The notes beneath the pieces are model-generated. The model made no database searches. It was not told the DNA's origin and saw only the letters and a program-made list of their open reading frames with translations. DNA of 64,000 nucleotides from Pedobacter sp. PLR (GTDB lineage Bacteria > Bacteroidota > Bacteroidia > Sphingobacteriales > Sphingobacteriaceae), in the NCBI RefSeq assembly GCF_026239675.1, contig NZ_JAPIVQ010000001.1, positions 186,001 to 250,000 of the forward strand. Direction: 5' to 3'. Numbering within the stretch: the first letter of the stretch is position 1; every line of letters begins with the position of its first letter. A program made the position numbers and the translations under genes. This document shows, in pieces, positions 26,745 through 34,733 of this stretch.

Positions 26745-28016
26745 ATGACTAAGTACTTATACGGAATTGACTTTGGAACTACCAATTCTGCCCTATCCAT
26801 TTATGACGATGAAAAAAAAGAAATCATCGCTACCATTACCGTTCCTTCTATCCTGTACTTCAAAGATGAGGCAACTGAAACAGATGCTCTAACCCACTAT
26901 GTTGGGGAAGAAGCGATAAACGCCTATATCAATGATGGTATGAAAGGTCGTTTTATGAAATCGGTGAAAAGAGTATTACCAAGAACCAGTTTCATCGAAA
27001 CCCGGGTATTCAGTAAAAAATACAACGCTTCTGACCTGGTCACCCTGATTTTAAAAGACCTGAAATTCAAAGCGGATCAAATCATCGGCTATGACTGCCA
27101 GAAAGCCATTATCGGCCGACCTGTTTTCTTTGATGATGAGAGCAGTGCGAAAGATGCATTAGCCCAGAAACGCTTAAACAAAGCTGCAGAGAGTGCCGGA
27201 TTTACCAATATTCGTTTTCAGTTTGAACCTATCGGAGCAGCTTTTGCTTACGAGCAAACCATCACTAAAAAAGAAAAAGTACTCGTTGCCGATCTTGGCG
27301 GTGGAACAACAGATTTCACCTACCTGGAATTAGATCCGGCAAAAGTGGGCAGTAAAGACCGTAAGAATGACATCTTAGCTACCGGTGGTATTTACATTGG
27401 CGGAGACAGCTTTGATTCCTCTTTCATGTGGGATCAGGGAACTCCTCACTTTGGTAAAGACACCCTTTACGAAGCTGCGCCAGGTAAAATGCTGACTGTC
27501 CCGAACTCCTATTTCAGCAATATCTGTTCCTGGGAGCAGATGAATTTCTTTAATGGTATCAAAGTAAGGAATGATATCCAGACTTACTACCATTACTCTA
27601 AACAAGACCCGAAATTCAAAAACCTGATCACCCTGACCGATCATAACCTTGGTTATTCTGTGTTTCAATCCATTGAGAAAACGAAAGTAGCTTTATCCAA
27701 ACAAGAGGAAGCCCCATTTACGTATAGCAACATGGCAATCGAAATTGATCAGAACGTAACCTTAGATCAATACAACAAGATTATCCAAAGGGATTTAAGA
27801 AAGATCAGCATGTATCTGGAAGAGTTTCTAACGAAAAACAAGATCAATCCGGCGGAGATCGACAGTTTATTCCTGACTGGCGGAACCTCTATGGTATCCG
27901 CAGTAAAAGATCTGTTTAACAGCAGATTCCCGGAAGTACCTGTGAACTCAGGAGATAACTTTATCAGTGTAGCCAAAGGACTGGCTTATAGCGGATACTT
28001 ATTCGAAGAAGCATAA
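26745..28016 (+). CDS. Orphan Hsp70-family chaperone-like ATPase (YegD-like)
   Basis: I place the start at the ATG at 26745 (MTKYLYGIDFGTTNSALS); the frame continues upstream into the manC terminator region. The 423-residue protein is an Hsp70/actin-fold ATPase with phosphate-1 GIDFGTTNSA, phosphate-2 VADLGGGTTDFTYLEL near 178, and the adenosine motif FLTGGTSMVSAV near 371. It lacks the canonical substrate-binding domain and C-terminal lid of DnaK, like E. coli YegD (about 450 residues). No DnaJ or GrpE is adjacent. Clients and role are unknown. Confidence 0.85.
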   Translation: MTKYLYGIDFGTTNSALSIYDDEKKEIIATITVPSILYFKDEATETDALTHYVGEEAINAYINDGMKGRFMKSVKRVLPRTSFIETRVFSKKYNASDLVTLILKDLKFKADQIIGYDCQKAIIGRPVFFDDESSAKDALAQKRLNKAAESAGFTNIRFQFEPIGAAFAYEQTITKKEKVLVADLGGGTTDFTYLELDPAKVGSKDRKNDILATGGIYIGGDSFDSSFMWDQGTPHFGKDTLYEAAPGKMLTVPNSYFSNICSWEQMNFFNGIKVRNDIQTYYHYSKQDPKFKNLITLTDHNLGYSVFQSIEKTKVALSKQEEAPFTYSNMAIEIDQNVTLDQYNKIIQRDLRKISMYLEEFLTKNKINPAEIDSLFLTGGTSMVSAVKDLFNSRFPEVPVNSGDNFISVAKGLAYSGYLFEEA

Positions 28017-28046
28017 AAAAAGGGAGCCTGTTGCTGGCAGGCTCCC
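28015..28046 (-). terminator. rlmB terminator
   Basis: GGGAGCCTG (28022-28030) pairs perfectly with CAGGCTCCC (28038-28046). The run of A at 28015-28021 is a U tract only for the minus strand, so it terminates rlmB; on the plus strand AAAA follows, so it would be weak for the Hsp70-like gene. Confidence 0.8.
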
Positions 28047-28069
28047 AAAATATCAAGGTATTGTAATAT

Positions 28070-28837
28070 TTATGACTGACGTTGTCTGATCGCTTCGTAA
28101 AGAATTACGCCTGCTGAAACAGAAACATTCAGTGAACTGATCTCTCCAATCATTGGGATTTTAGCCAGGTGATTTGCCATTCTCATGATCTCATTTGAAA
28201 TTCCTTCATCTTCTGCGCCCATTACAATTGCCGTAGGGGCCGTATAATCCGGTGCATAAATCAAATCATTTGTTTTCTCTGTACAAGCAACAATCTGCAA
28301 GCCACAGTCTTGTAAATACAAGGCAACTTTATGAAGGTTTGGGTGTCTGCAAACCGGAATACTGAATAAGGCACCTGCAGAAGTTTTAATTGCATCAGCG
28401 TTGATCTGAGCCGAGTTTTTCGTAGGTACGATGATCGCATGCGCACCAGCACAAGCTGCTGTTCTGGCAATTGCACCCATGTTACGTACATCTGTGATAC
28501 CATCCAGGATCAATACCAATGGCACTTCACCTTTCTCATAAACCGCAGGAATAATGTCTTCAATTTTCTGGAAAGAAATGGCAGAGATTACTGCAATCAC
28601 ACCCTGGTGATTTTTCAAGGTCATTCTGTTCAGTTTTTCTACCGGAACATTATGAACCGGCGCATCTACATCCTTCAAAAATCCTTTCAGCTCCACGATC
28701 AAATCGCCGCCTAATCCGCGCTGAATATAAATACTTTCAATATCTTTACCAGCTTTAATAGCCTCTATTACAGCTCGTATGCCAAATACGAATTCATTAT
28801 TTTCTTTAGCTCTCGCAGGTCTCCTCGAATGTTCCAT
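28070..28837 (-). CDS. rlmB: 23S rRNA (guanosine-2'-O)-methyltransferase RlmB
   Basis: This 255-residue SpoU/TrmH-type SPOUT methyltransferase has an N-terminal L30e-like substrate-binding domain (FVFGIRAVIEAIKAGKDIES, about 17-90) and a knotted SAM-binding domain with LDGITDVRNMGAIARTA near 110, VMGAEDEGISNEI near 205 and the motif-3 SLNVSVSAGVILYEAIRQ at the C-terminus. It methylates the 23S rRNA peptidyl-transferase loop (G2251 in E. coli). The start at 28837 is 20 nt downstream of a consensus -7 box. Confidence 0.93.
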   Translation of the reverse strand: MEHSRRPARAKENNEFVFGIRAVIEAIKAGKDIESIYIQRGLGGDLIVELKGFLKDVDAPVHNVPVEKLNRMTLKNHQGVIAVISAISFQKIEDIIPAVYEKGEVPLVLILDGITDVRNMGAIARTAACAGAHAIIVPTKNSAQINADAIKTSAGALFSIPVCRHPNLHKVALYLQDCGLQIVACTEKTNDLIYAPDYTAPTAIVMGAEDEGISNEIMRMANHLAKIPMIGEISSLNVSVSAGVILYEAIRQRQS

Positions 28838-28856
28838 CTTTCTTAAAATTGAAGCG

Positions 28857-28864
28857 CAAAAATA
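28857..28864 (-). promoter_or_regulatory. rlmB promoter, -7 box
   Basis: Reads TATTTTTG on the minus strand, exact TAnnTTTG, giving a leader of roughly 14 nt. Confidence 0.6.
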
Positions 28865-29034
28865 GCTGAAATAATGCGATTAAAGGAAACCAATTTTCCG
28901 AAGGAGCTAACTAACTCTTTTCCACATAGTTCGGTTGATAAAATCCGGCCTTATGGAAAATCATTAGCGCAAATCCAGTATTTCTCCTTTTTAAATGTTC
29001 ATAAAAGAATTAAGCAAAGGCCCTAATTTTTCCA

Positions 29035-29042
29035 TATTTTTG
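29035..29042 (+). promoter_or_regulatory. dnaB promoter, -7 box
   Basis: TATTTTTG, exact TAnnTTTG, ends 5 bp before the ATG at 29048. The last G of the box is the first base of an in-frame GTG, which argues that this GTG is not the start and that dnaB mRNA is leaderless. Confidence 0.65.
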
Positions 29043-29047
29043 TGCCC

Positions 29048-30613
29048 ATGAGTAACGACAACGGAAATCAGGGACAAGATAAAGCGAACTTCACAGCCAG
29101 GAAGACCAGATTAAACAATTCCATGAACACCATGGGAAAGATACCTCCACAGGCATTAGACCTTGAAGAGGCTGTTTTAGGTGCTTTAATGTTAGAAAAG
29201 GATGCCCTATCTACGGTAATTGACATTTTAAAACCAGAAGTGTTTTATGCGGAAGCGCATAAGAAAATCTTCGAGGCGATTGCCTTATTATTCCAGAAAT
29301 CAAAACCTGTTGATATTTTAACCGTTACCGCAGAGCTTAGAAACCTGGGTCAACTGGAAATGGTAGGCGGTGCTTACTACATTACCAATTTAACCAACAG
29401 GGTAGCCTCTGCTGCAAACATCGAATACCACTCGAGGATTATTTCTCAAAAATACATTCAAAGAGAGCTGATCAGAATCTCTTCGGAGATCATTCAGAAT
29501 GCTTACGAAGACACTACAGATATTTTCGACCTGCTGGATCATGCAGAGAAAAATCTATTTGACATTGCACAGAATAACCTGCGTAGAGATACCCAGAAAA
29601 TGGATGAGATTGTAAAACAATCCTTAGCCACCTTAGAAGCCCTTCGTGGAAAAAGCGACGGACTAACAGGGGTTCCTTCCGGCTTTACCGACCTTGACCG
29701 TATTACCGGTGGATGGCAGCCTTCAGATTTAGTGATCATCGCGGCACGTCCGGCGATGGGAAAAACCGCCTTCGTACTGACTTGTGCGAGAAACGCAGCA
29801 GTAGATTTCAAACGTCCGGTAGTGGTATTCTCCCTGGAGATGTCCTCAGTACAGTTGGTGAATCGTTTGATTTCCGGAGAAACCGAAATCGAGCAGGAGA
29901 AAATCAGAAAAGGAAACCTTGCAGAGTGGGAATGGCAACAGCTCCATAGCAAAATCGGTACCTTAACAGAAGCACCATTATTAATTGACGATACCCCTGC
30001 CCTGAACATCTTTGAATTCAGAGCGAAATGCAGAAGGTTAAAATCACAATACGACTTACAACTGATCATCATCGATTACCTGCAGCTGATGCATGGTAAA
30101 GGTGAAGGCGGTGGTGGAAACAGGGAGCAGGAAATCGGTAGTATCTCGAGAGCCCTGAAATCTGTAGCCAAAGAATTAAACGTCCCTGTACTGGCACTTT
30201 CTCAATTGAGTCGTGCGGTAGAGAGCAGACCCGGACAAAACGGTAAACGCCCGATGCTATCCGATTTGAGGGAATCTGGTTCCATTGAGCAGGATGCGGA
30301 TATGGTACTCTTCCTTTACAGACCGGAATATTACGGAATTACAGAAGATGAGCAAGGACGTTCACAAGCAGGTATCGGAGAGGTAATTATCGCGAAACAC
30401 CGTAATGGTGAAACCGGTATCGTTCCATTACGCTTCATCGGTAAATATGTTAAATTTGTAGATTTGGAGGATAACTTTGCTGCACCAACTTCCTTCTCTA
30501 TGGACACCAGTGCAGGCATGGCCCCTTCGCAGGACTTTGACCGTCCGGCAGGAAACATCATCATCAAACCATCCAGAATGGATGATATGCATGACGATGA
30601 CGCTCCTTTTTAA
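29048..30613 (+). CDS. dnaB: Replicative DNA helicase
   Basis: The ATG at 29048 is chosen over an in-frame GTG at 29042 because the GTG overlaps the -7 box. The 521-residue hexameric helicase has the N-terminal collar domain (PPQALDLEEAVLGALMLEKD near 36, through about 140) and the RecA-like domain with Walker A AARPAMGKTAF near 235, Walker B LIIIDYLQLM near 340, SQLSRAVESR near 390 and DLRESGSIEQDADMV near 412. The Gly/Asp-rich tail is typical of Bacteroidota. No intein is present. Its terminator lies inside the convergent chrA gene. Confidence 0.98.
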   Translation: MSNDNGNQGQDKANFTARKTRLNNSMNTMGKIPPQALDLEEAVLGALMLEKDALSTVIDILKPEVFYAEAHKKIFEAIALLFQKSKPVDILTVTAELRNLGQLEMVGGAYYITNLTNRVASAANIEYHSRIISQKYIQRELIRISSEIIQNAYEDTTDIFDLLDHAEKNLFDIAQNNLRRDTQKMDEIVKQSLATLEALRGKSDGLTGVPSGFTDLDRITGGWQPSDLVIIAARPAMGKTAFVLTCARNAAVDFKRPVVVFSLEMSSVQLVNRLISGETEIEQEKIRKGNLAEWEWQQLHSKIGTLTEAPLLIDDTPALNIFEFRAKCRRLKSQYDLQLIIIDYLQLMHGKGEGGGGNREQEIGSISRALKSVAKELNVPVLALSQLSRAVESRPGQNGKRPMLSDLRESGSIEQDADMVLFLYRPEYYGITEDEQGRSQAGIGEVIIAKHRNGETGIVPLRFIGKYVKFVDLEDNFAAPTSFSMDTSAGMAPSQDFDRPAGNIIIKPSRMDDMHDDDAPF

Positions 30614-30626
30614 AACAGGATAAAAT

Positions 30627-31835
30627 CTATACGAAATAACCTAGTAATATGCCCGCCAGTACAATTATTGGCGGGCTTATTTTTGTAAAGGTCAGCACCA
30701 GAAAAGTGCAGAGCATCACTCCTATTGACAATAGATTTAGGCCCATAGGCTGCACCAACAGCATAAAAGCGGCAATAATAAAACCCACACTGACCGCATT
30801 GATGCCCACCATCGAATACTTGATGCGGGAAATCTTTTTCAGGTCTTCCCAAAAAGGTACAATAAACAAAACCAGGATCAGGCCTGGCAAATTTATACCC
30901 ATTACCGCGACAAAACCGCCCAGAATCTGACCGGTTAGCCCATAACCAAAAGTCTTCATGCTCAACGCACCAACATAACTGGTAAATGAAAACGTAGGAC
31001 CTGGTAAAGCCTGTTGCAAAGCAAATCCGGAAAGGAAGTTCGTCCCGTTCAGGTAATGCTTCATTTCTACAAACTCCGTAAACATCAGGGGCACCAAAAC
31101 CTGTCCGCCACCAAAAATGAGGATTCCGTTCCGGTAAAAATTCTCGAACAACCTGATCGGTAAACTAAAAAGAGAGGTACGGTTGATGATGGCACCTAAA
31201 GCCGCCAGGATCAGTAACACCCCAATAAAGTAGATCAGTTTTTTAGGGTTGATGTTAGAAAACAAGCGTACCCTAAGCTCACTCTCCTCTTTAGGCGTAC
31301 CGATCGCGGAGGAGATCATCCCTCCTATTAAAATGGAAATAGGGAACACATAGGCATTTTTCAACACCATCGTAATCACCACTGCAGCAACGGCCAGAAA
31401 GATCGTCAGCTGCGAAACCAACACTCTTTTTGCCAGATTAAAAGCACCAAAAGCAACAATCCCTAAAGCGATAGGCTGGATATACACCAGAATCCCGCTG
31501 AATTTTTGCTGCTGATCCCATTTCGCAAAGCTGATGGCCGCGAAAGTCATCACCGCAGCCGAAGGAATAATCCAGATGAGAAAAGTAATCAGGGCCAGTT
31601 TCAGACCGCCTACTTTGTAAGCGATCCCCACCAGCGTTTGGGTAGAAGCCGGACCTGGCAGCACCTGAGACAGTGCATTTAATTCCAGGAGTTCCTCTTC
31701 CGTAATATACCTGACGTTTTGTACAAAATATTTAAGCAATAAAGCAAGATGTGCCTGTGCACCGCCAAAAGCAGTAAACGTAAAAAGGAACACATCTCTG
31801 ATAAACAACAGTTGTCTTTTGTTCACCATCCCCAT
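30627..31835 (-). CDS. chrA: Chromate transporter, two-domain ChrA
   Basis: The 402-residue inner-membrane protein consists of two tandem CHR domains with about 10-12 helices. Each repeat has the family pattern: FLFTFTAFGGAQAHLALL and LSQVLPGPASTQTLVGIA in the first half, and ILIFGGGQVLVPLM and ALQQALPGPTFSFTSYVGA in the second. ChrA members export chromate; many genome copies are of untested substrate. Start at 31835 (MGMVNK) or the ATG two codons later; the upstream TPR gene ends 2 bp before, so they are cotranscribed. The last codons overlap the dnaB terminator hairpin. Confidence 0.92.
   Translation of the reverse strand: MGMVNKRQLLFIRDVFLFTFTAFGGAQAHLALLLKYFVQNVRYITEEELLELNALSQVLPGPASTQTLVGIAYKVGGLKLALITFLIWIIPSAAVMTFAAISFAKWDQQQKFSGILVYIQPIALGIVAFGAFNLAKRVLVSQLTIFLAVAAVVITMVLKNAYVFPISILIGGMISSAIGTPKEESELRVRLFSNINPKKLIYFIGVLLILAALGAIINRTSLFSLPIRLFENFYRNGILIFGGGQVLVPLMFTEFVEMKHYLNGTNFLSGFALQQALPGPTFSFTSYVGALSMKTFGYGLTGQILGGFVAVMGINLPGLILVLFIVPFWEDLKKISRIKYSMVGINAVSVGFIIAAFMLLVQPMGLNLLSIGVMLCTFLVLTFTKISPPIIVLAGILLGYFV
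30651..30682 (+). terminator. dnaB terminator embedded in chrA coding sequence
   Basis: GCCCGCCA (30651-30658) pairs perfectly with TGGCGGGC (30669-30676) and is followed by TTATTTTTG. It lies within the last 17 codons of the antisense chrA gene, so both amino-acid coding and hairpin are kept in the same bases. Confidence 0.8.
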
Positions 31836-31837
31836 GG

Positions 31838-32173
31838 CTAATCGTCTTCGTAATCCAGGCCGGCAGCAGAATTATAGGCGCCCTGCAATTCAGAAAATGC
31901 ATGCATATCTCTTTTATTTCTGGCAACAACCATCCCTTTCTGATACGTTTCCAGGGCAGCATCTTTTTGCTGTTCCTTCTCATAAAGCTTGCCAAGATGG
32001 TAATAAGTACCTACATAATCCGGGTGATCAGCGGTTAGTTTTAAGTAATATTCAAATGCCTGTTCTACGTCATTTGAATTGTTGTATTCCGTAGCTAAAG
32101 CGTACAGAACGAATGGATCATGAGGATCATTGGATAAAAACTCCAATAACTTTGCTAATCGGGTACTTTGCAT
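31838..32173 (-). CDS. Small TPR-repeat protein
   Basis: The 111-residue cytoplasmic protein is made of about three tetratricopeptide repeats (DPFVLYALATEYNNSND, VGTYYHLGKLYEKEQQKD, MHAFSELQGAYNSA) and has no signal peptide. TPRs mediate protein contacts; the partner is unknown. It sits 2 bp upstream of chrA and divergent from etfB. A functional link with ChrA is not suggested by the sequence beyond cotranscription. Confidence 0.85.
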   Translation of the reverse strand: MQSTRLAKLLEFLSNDPHDPFVLYALATEYNNSNDVEQAFEYYLKLTADHPDYVGTYYHLGKLYEKEQQKDAALETYQKGMVVARNKRDMHAFSELQGAYNSAAGLDYEDD

Positions 32174-32195
32174 TTTAAATCCCTGCTTTTTTAAT

Positions 32196-32203
32196 TAGAT
32201 TTG
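32196..32203 (+). promoter_or_regulatory. etfBA promoter, -7 box
   Basis: TAGATTTG, exact TAnnTTTG, ends 15 bp before the etfB ATG at 32219. It excludes the TTG at 32201 (inside the box) as start codon. Confidence 0.65.
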
Positions 32204-32218
32204 CAAAAAGACAATTTT

Positions 32219-32956
32219 ATGAAAATATTAGTTTGTATCAGTAATGTGCCCGACACAACGACAAAAATAACTTTTACTAACGATAATACACAATTCAATA
32301 CATCAGGCGTACAATTTATTGTAAATCCGTATGATGAAATTGCCTTATCAAGAGCAATTGAACTGTGTGAGGGTGGTAAAGGAACCGTTACCGTAATCAA
32401 TGTTGGAGAAAGTACTACAGACCCAACCATAAGAAAAGCACTTGCCATCGGAGCAGATGATGCTGTCAGAATTAACGCTGCACCTAGAGACGCTTACTTC
32501 ACTGCTTACCAGATTGCGGAGTATGCTAAAACTACAGACTTCGACATGATCCTTTGCGGTCGTGAATCTATTGATTACAATGGATCACAGGTAGCTGCAA
32601 TGGTAGGCGAATTTTTAGATATCCCGTCGATCTCTATCATCAAGAAATTGGATTATGATGGAACGACAGCAACTATAGAACGTGAAATTGAAGGTGGAAA
32701 AGAAGTAGTTTCTGTAACGGGCAAGTTTGTTGCTAGTTGTGCAGAAGGTACTGCTGTGGCCACCATCCCAAATATGAGAGGTATTATGTCTGCAAGATCT
32801 AAACCGCTACAAGTAGTAGAAGCCAAAGAAATCGCGCAAATGAGCCAGGTGACTAAGTTTGAAACCCCTGCCCCTCGTGGTGCGGTGAAACTGATCCCTG
32901 CCGAATCCGCAGCAGAGCTGATTGGTCTTTTACACACCGAAGCAAAAGTGATCTAA
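32219..32956 (+). CDS. etfB: Electron transfer flavoprotein beta subunit
   Basis: The 245-residue protein starts MKILVCISNVPDTTTKI and has the ETF-beta pattern, with NPYDEIALSRAIEL near 36, a nucleotide-site block ALAIGADDAVRI near 71, LCGRESIDYNGSQVAAMVGE near 107 and the recognition loop IMSARSKPLQV near 186. With EtfA it carries electrons from acyl-CoA dehydrogenases to ETF-quinone oxidoreductase. Upstream in-frame TTG is rejected because it overlaps the promoter. etfA follows by 42 bp. Confidence 0.96.
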   Translation: MKILVCISNVPDTTTKITFTNDNTQFNTSGVQFIVNPYDEIALSRAIELCEGGKGTVTVINVGESTTDPTIRKALAIGADDAVRINAAPRDAYFTAYQIAEYAKTTDFDMILCGRESIDYNGSQVAAMVGEFLDIPSISIIKKLDYDGTTATIEREIEGGKEVVSVTGKFVASCAEGTAVATIPNMRGIMSARSKPLQVVEAKEIAQMSQVTKFETPAPRGAVKLIPAESAAELIGLLHTEAKVI

Positions 32957-32998
32957 ACCGTTCTATTCCTATTTTTAAAATTATTTAACAAAGATCTT

Positions 32999-33970
32999 AT
33001 GTCAGTTTTAGTATATGTAGAACAAGTCGATGGTAAGTTTAAGAAATCTGTTTTCGAAGCAGTATCTTATGCTAAAGCCATTGCAGATATACAAGGAAGT
33101 AGTTTAACCGCGATATCTATTGGTAATGTTGGAGAAAACGAACTTAAAGAGCTGGGTAAATACGGCGCTTCTAAAGTGTTAAACGTTGCCAGCGACCAGT
33201 TAAAAAACTTCGTAAACCAGGCTTATGCTTCGGTAATCGCGGAAGCCGCTAAAAAAGAAAATGCAGACGTTATCGTATTGTCAAACTCTTTCTCCGGAAA
33301 AGGTTTGGGACCACGTGTAGCGGTAAAACTGGAAGCAGGATTGGTAGATGGTGCAGTAGAATTGCCTAAACTGGATGGCGGTAAGTTCAGCGTAAAGAAA
33401 AATGCCTTCTCCGGAAAAGCATTTGCCATTACAGAACTGACTTCAGCGATTAAAGTGATCGCTTTAAACCCGAATGCCTTTGGCGTAAAGGAATCTGCGG
33501 TTGATACTTCAATTGAAACTTTTACTCCTGAAGTGAAAGCGACAGACTTAGCGGCAATCGTTAAAGAAATCGTGAGAGCAACTGACAAAGTATCTTTACC
33601 GGATGCAGAATTGGTAGTTTCCGCAGGGCGAGGTCTTAAAGGACCTGAAAACTGGGGAATGATTGAAGAGCTTGCCGGACTACTTGGCGCAGCTACAGCA
33701 TGCTCTAAGCCAGTCTCAGACGCAGACTGGAGACCACATTCAGAACACGTTGGACAAACAGGCATTGCCATCAGTCCGAATTTATATATCGCCATTGGTA
33801 TTTCCGGAGCAATCCAGCATTTAGCAGGCGTAAGTTCTTCAAAAGTAATCGTCGTGATCAATAAAGATCCGGAAGCTCCTTTCTTTAAAGTTGCGGATTA
33901 CGGTATCGTAGGTGATGCCTTTGAAGTAGTTCCTCAATTAATAGAAGCATTAAAAGCACATAAAGGATAA
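32999..33970 (+). CDS. etfA: Electron transfer flavoprotein alpha subunit
   Basis: The 323-residue FAD-binding subunit has an N-terminal domain resembling EtfB (about 1-190) and the conserved C-terminal FAD domain: VSAGRGLKGPENWG near 203, LGAATACSKPVSDADW near 227, HVGQTGIAISPNLYIAIGISGAIQH near 248-272 (split here as HVGQTG and ISGAIQH), and INKDPEAPFFKVADYGIVGD near 288. It is the heterodimer partner of EtfB. A 9-bp stem hairpin (33975-34008) without a T run separates it from the nuclease gene, so limited read-through to the latter is possible. Confidence 0.96.
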   Translation: MSVLVYVEQVDGKFKKSVFEAVSYAKAIADIQGSSLTAISIGNVGENELKELGKYGASKVLNVASDQLKNFVNQAYASVIAEAAKKENADVIVLSNSFSGKGLGPRVAVKLEAGLVDGAVELPKLDGGKFSVKKNAFSGKAFAITELTSAIKVIALNPNAFGVKESAVDTSIETFTPEVKATDLAAIVKEIVRATDKVSLPDAELVVSAGRGLKGPENWGMIEELAGLLGAATACSKPVSDADWRPHSEHVGQTGIAISPNLYIAIGISGAIQHLAGVSSSKVIVVINKDPEAPFFKVADYGIVGDAFEVVPQLIEALKAHKG

Positions 33971-34016
33971 ATAGATATCCGGCTGAAGCATTTGTTTTGG
34001 CCGGGTATTACTTAAG

Positions 34017-34631
34017 ATGAAAAAAGTAAAACTCGAAATTATCGGTTTGTCTTACAGCCAAACCCAATCAGGTGCATATGCCCTGGTTCTTGGTGAAGTA
34101 AATGGCAGAAGACGTTTACCGATTATTATCGGTGCGTTTGAAGCGCAGGCTATTGCCATAGAAATTGAGAAGATGGTCCCAAGCAGACCCCTTACTCACG
34201 ACCTGTTCAAGACTTTTGCACAGACTTATCATGTACAAATCACAGAGGTATTGATTTACAACCTGGTAGAGGGTGTATTTTTTGCCAAACTCATTTGCAC
34301 TGATGGAGAAACCATCCAGGAAATTGATGCCAGAACATCTGATGCCATTGCATTGGCCGTTCGTTTCAATGCCACCATCTATACCTATGAATTTATCCTT
34401 TCTTCGGCCGGTATTGTCATTGAAGGTAATGACTTCCTCTTCTTAGAAAACATGGAAAACATTCCAAAAGAACACAGTTCTGAAGACATGAGCACCAGCA
34501 TCCCTGGTTCAAATTACTCGTCACTTAGTACGGAAGAGCTCAATCAGAAACTTCAGGAGGCCATTGCCGAAGAAGCGTATGAGAAAGCCGCAAGGATCCG
34601 TGACGAAATAAACAAAAGAAATTCCGCATAA
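34017..34631 (+). CDS. Bifunctional nuclease-family (DUF151) protein with UVR motif
   Basis: The 204-residue protein has a BFN/DUF151 domain at about 1-140 (LGEVNGRRRLPIIIGAFEAQAIA, split: LGEVNGRRRLPIIIG; RTSDAIALAVRFNATIYT) and a C-terminal UvrB/UvrC-type helix hairpin at about 168-204 (ELNQKLQEAIAEEAYEKAA). BFN proteins have been reported with RNase and DNase activity; the UVR helix usually mediates protein binding. This fused layout is standard in Bacteroidota. It follows etfA by 46 bp on the same strand. Confidence 0.88.
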   Translation: MKKVKLEIIGLSYSQTQSGAYALVLGEVNGRRRLPIIIGAFEAQAIAIEIEKMVPSRPLTHDLFKTFAQTYHVQITEVLIYNLVEGVFFAKLICTDGETIQEIDARTSDAIALAVRFNATIYTYEFILSSAGIVIEGNDFLFLENMENIPKEHSSEDMSTSIPGSNYSSLSTEELNQKLQEAIAEEAYEKAARIRDEINKRNSA

Positions 34632-34733
34632 CTAACTATCAATATTATTTTAAATATCTTACCTCAATTTAGATGATCTATTCAAAATAGTTCTATCTTG
34701 AAGTATAAATTCAAAAAAAACTAAATTATTATT

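Noticed and set aside
28022..28046. Terminator for the plus-strand Hsp70-like gene
   Set aside because: On the plus strand the stem is followed by AAAA and not U; the U run exists only for rlmB on the minus strand.
29042..29047. Upstream GTG start giving an MPM extension of DnaB
   Set aside because: The GTG is the last base of the TATTTTTG promoter box plus two bases, so it would lie upstream of or at the transcript start.
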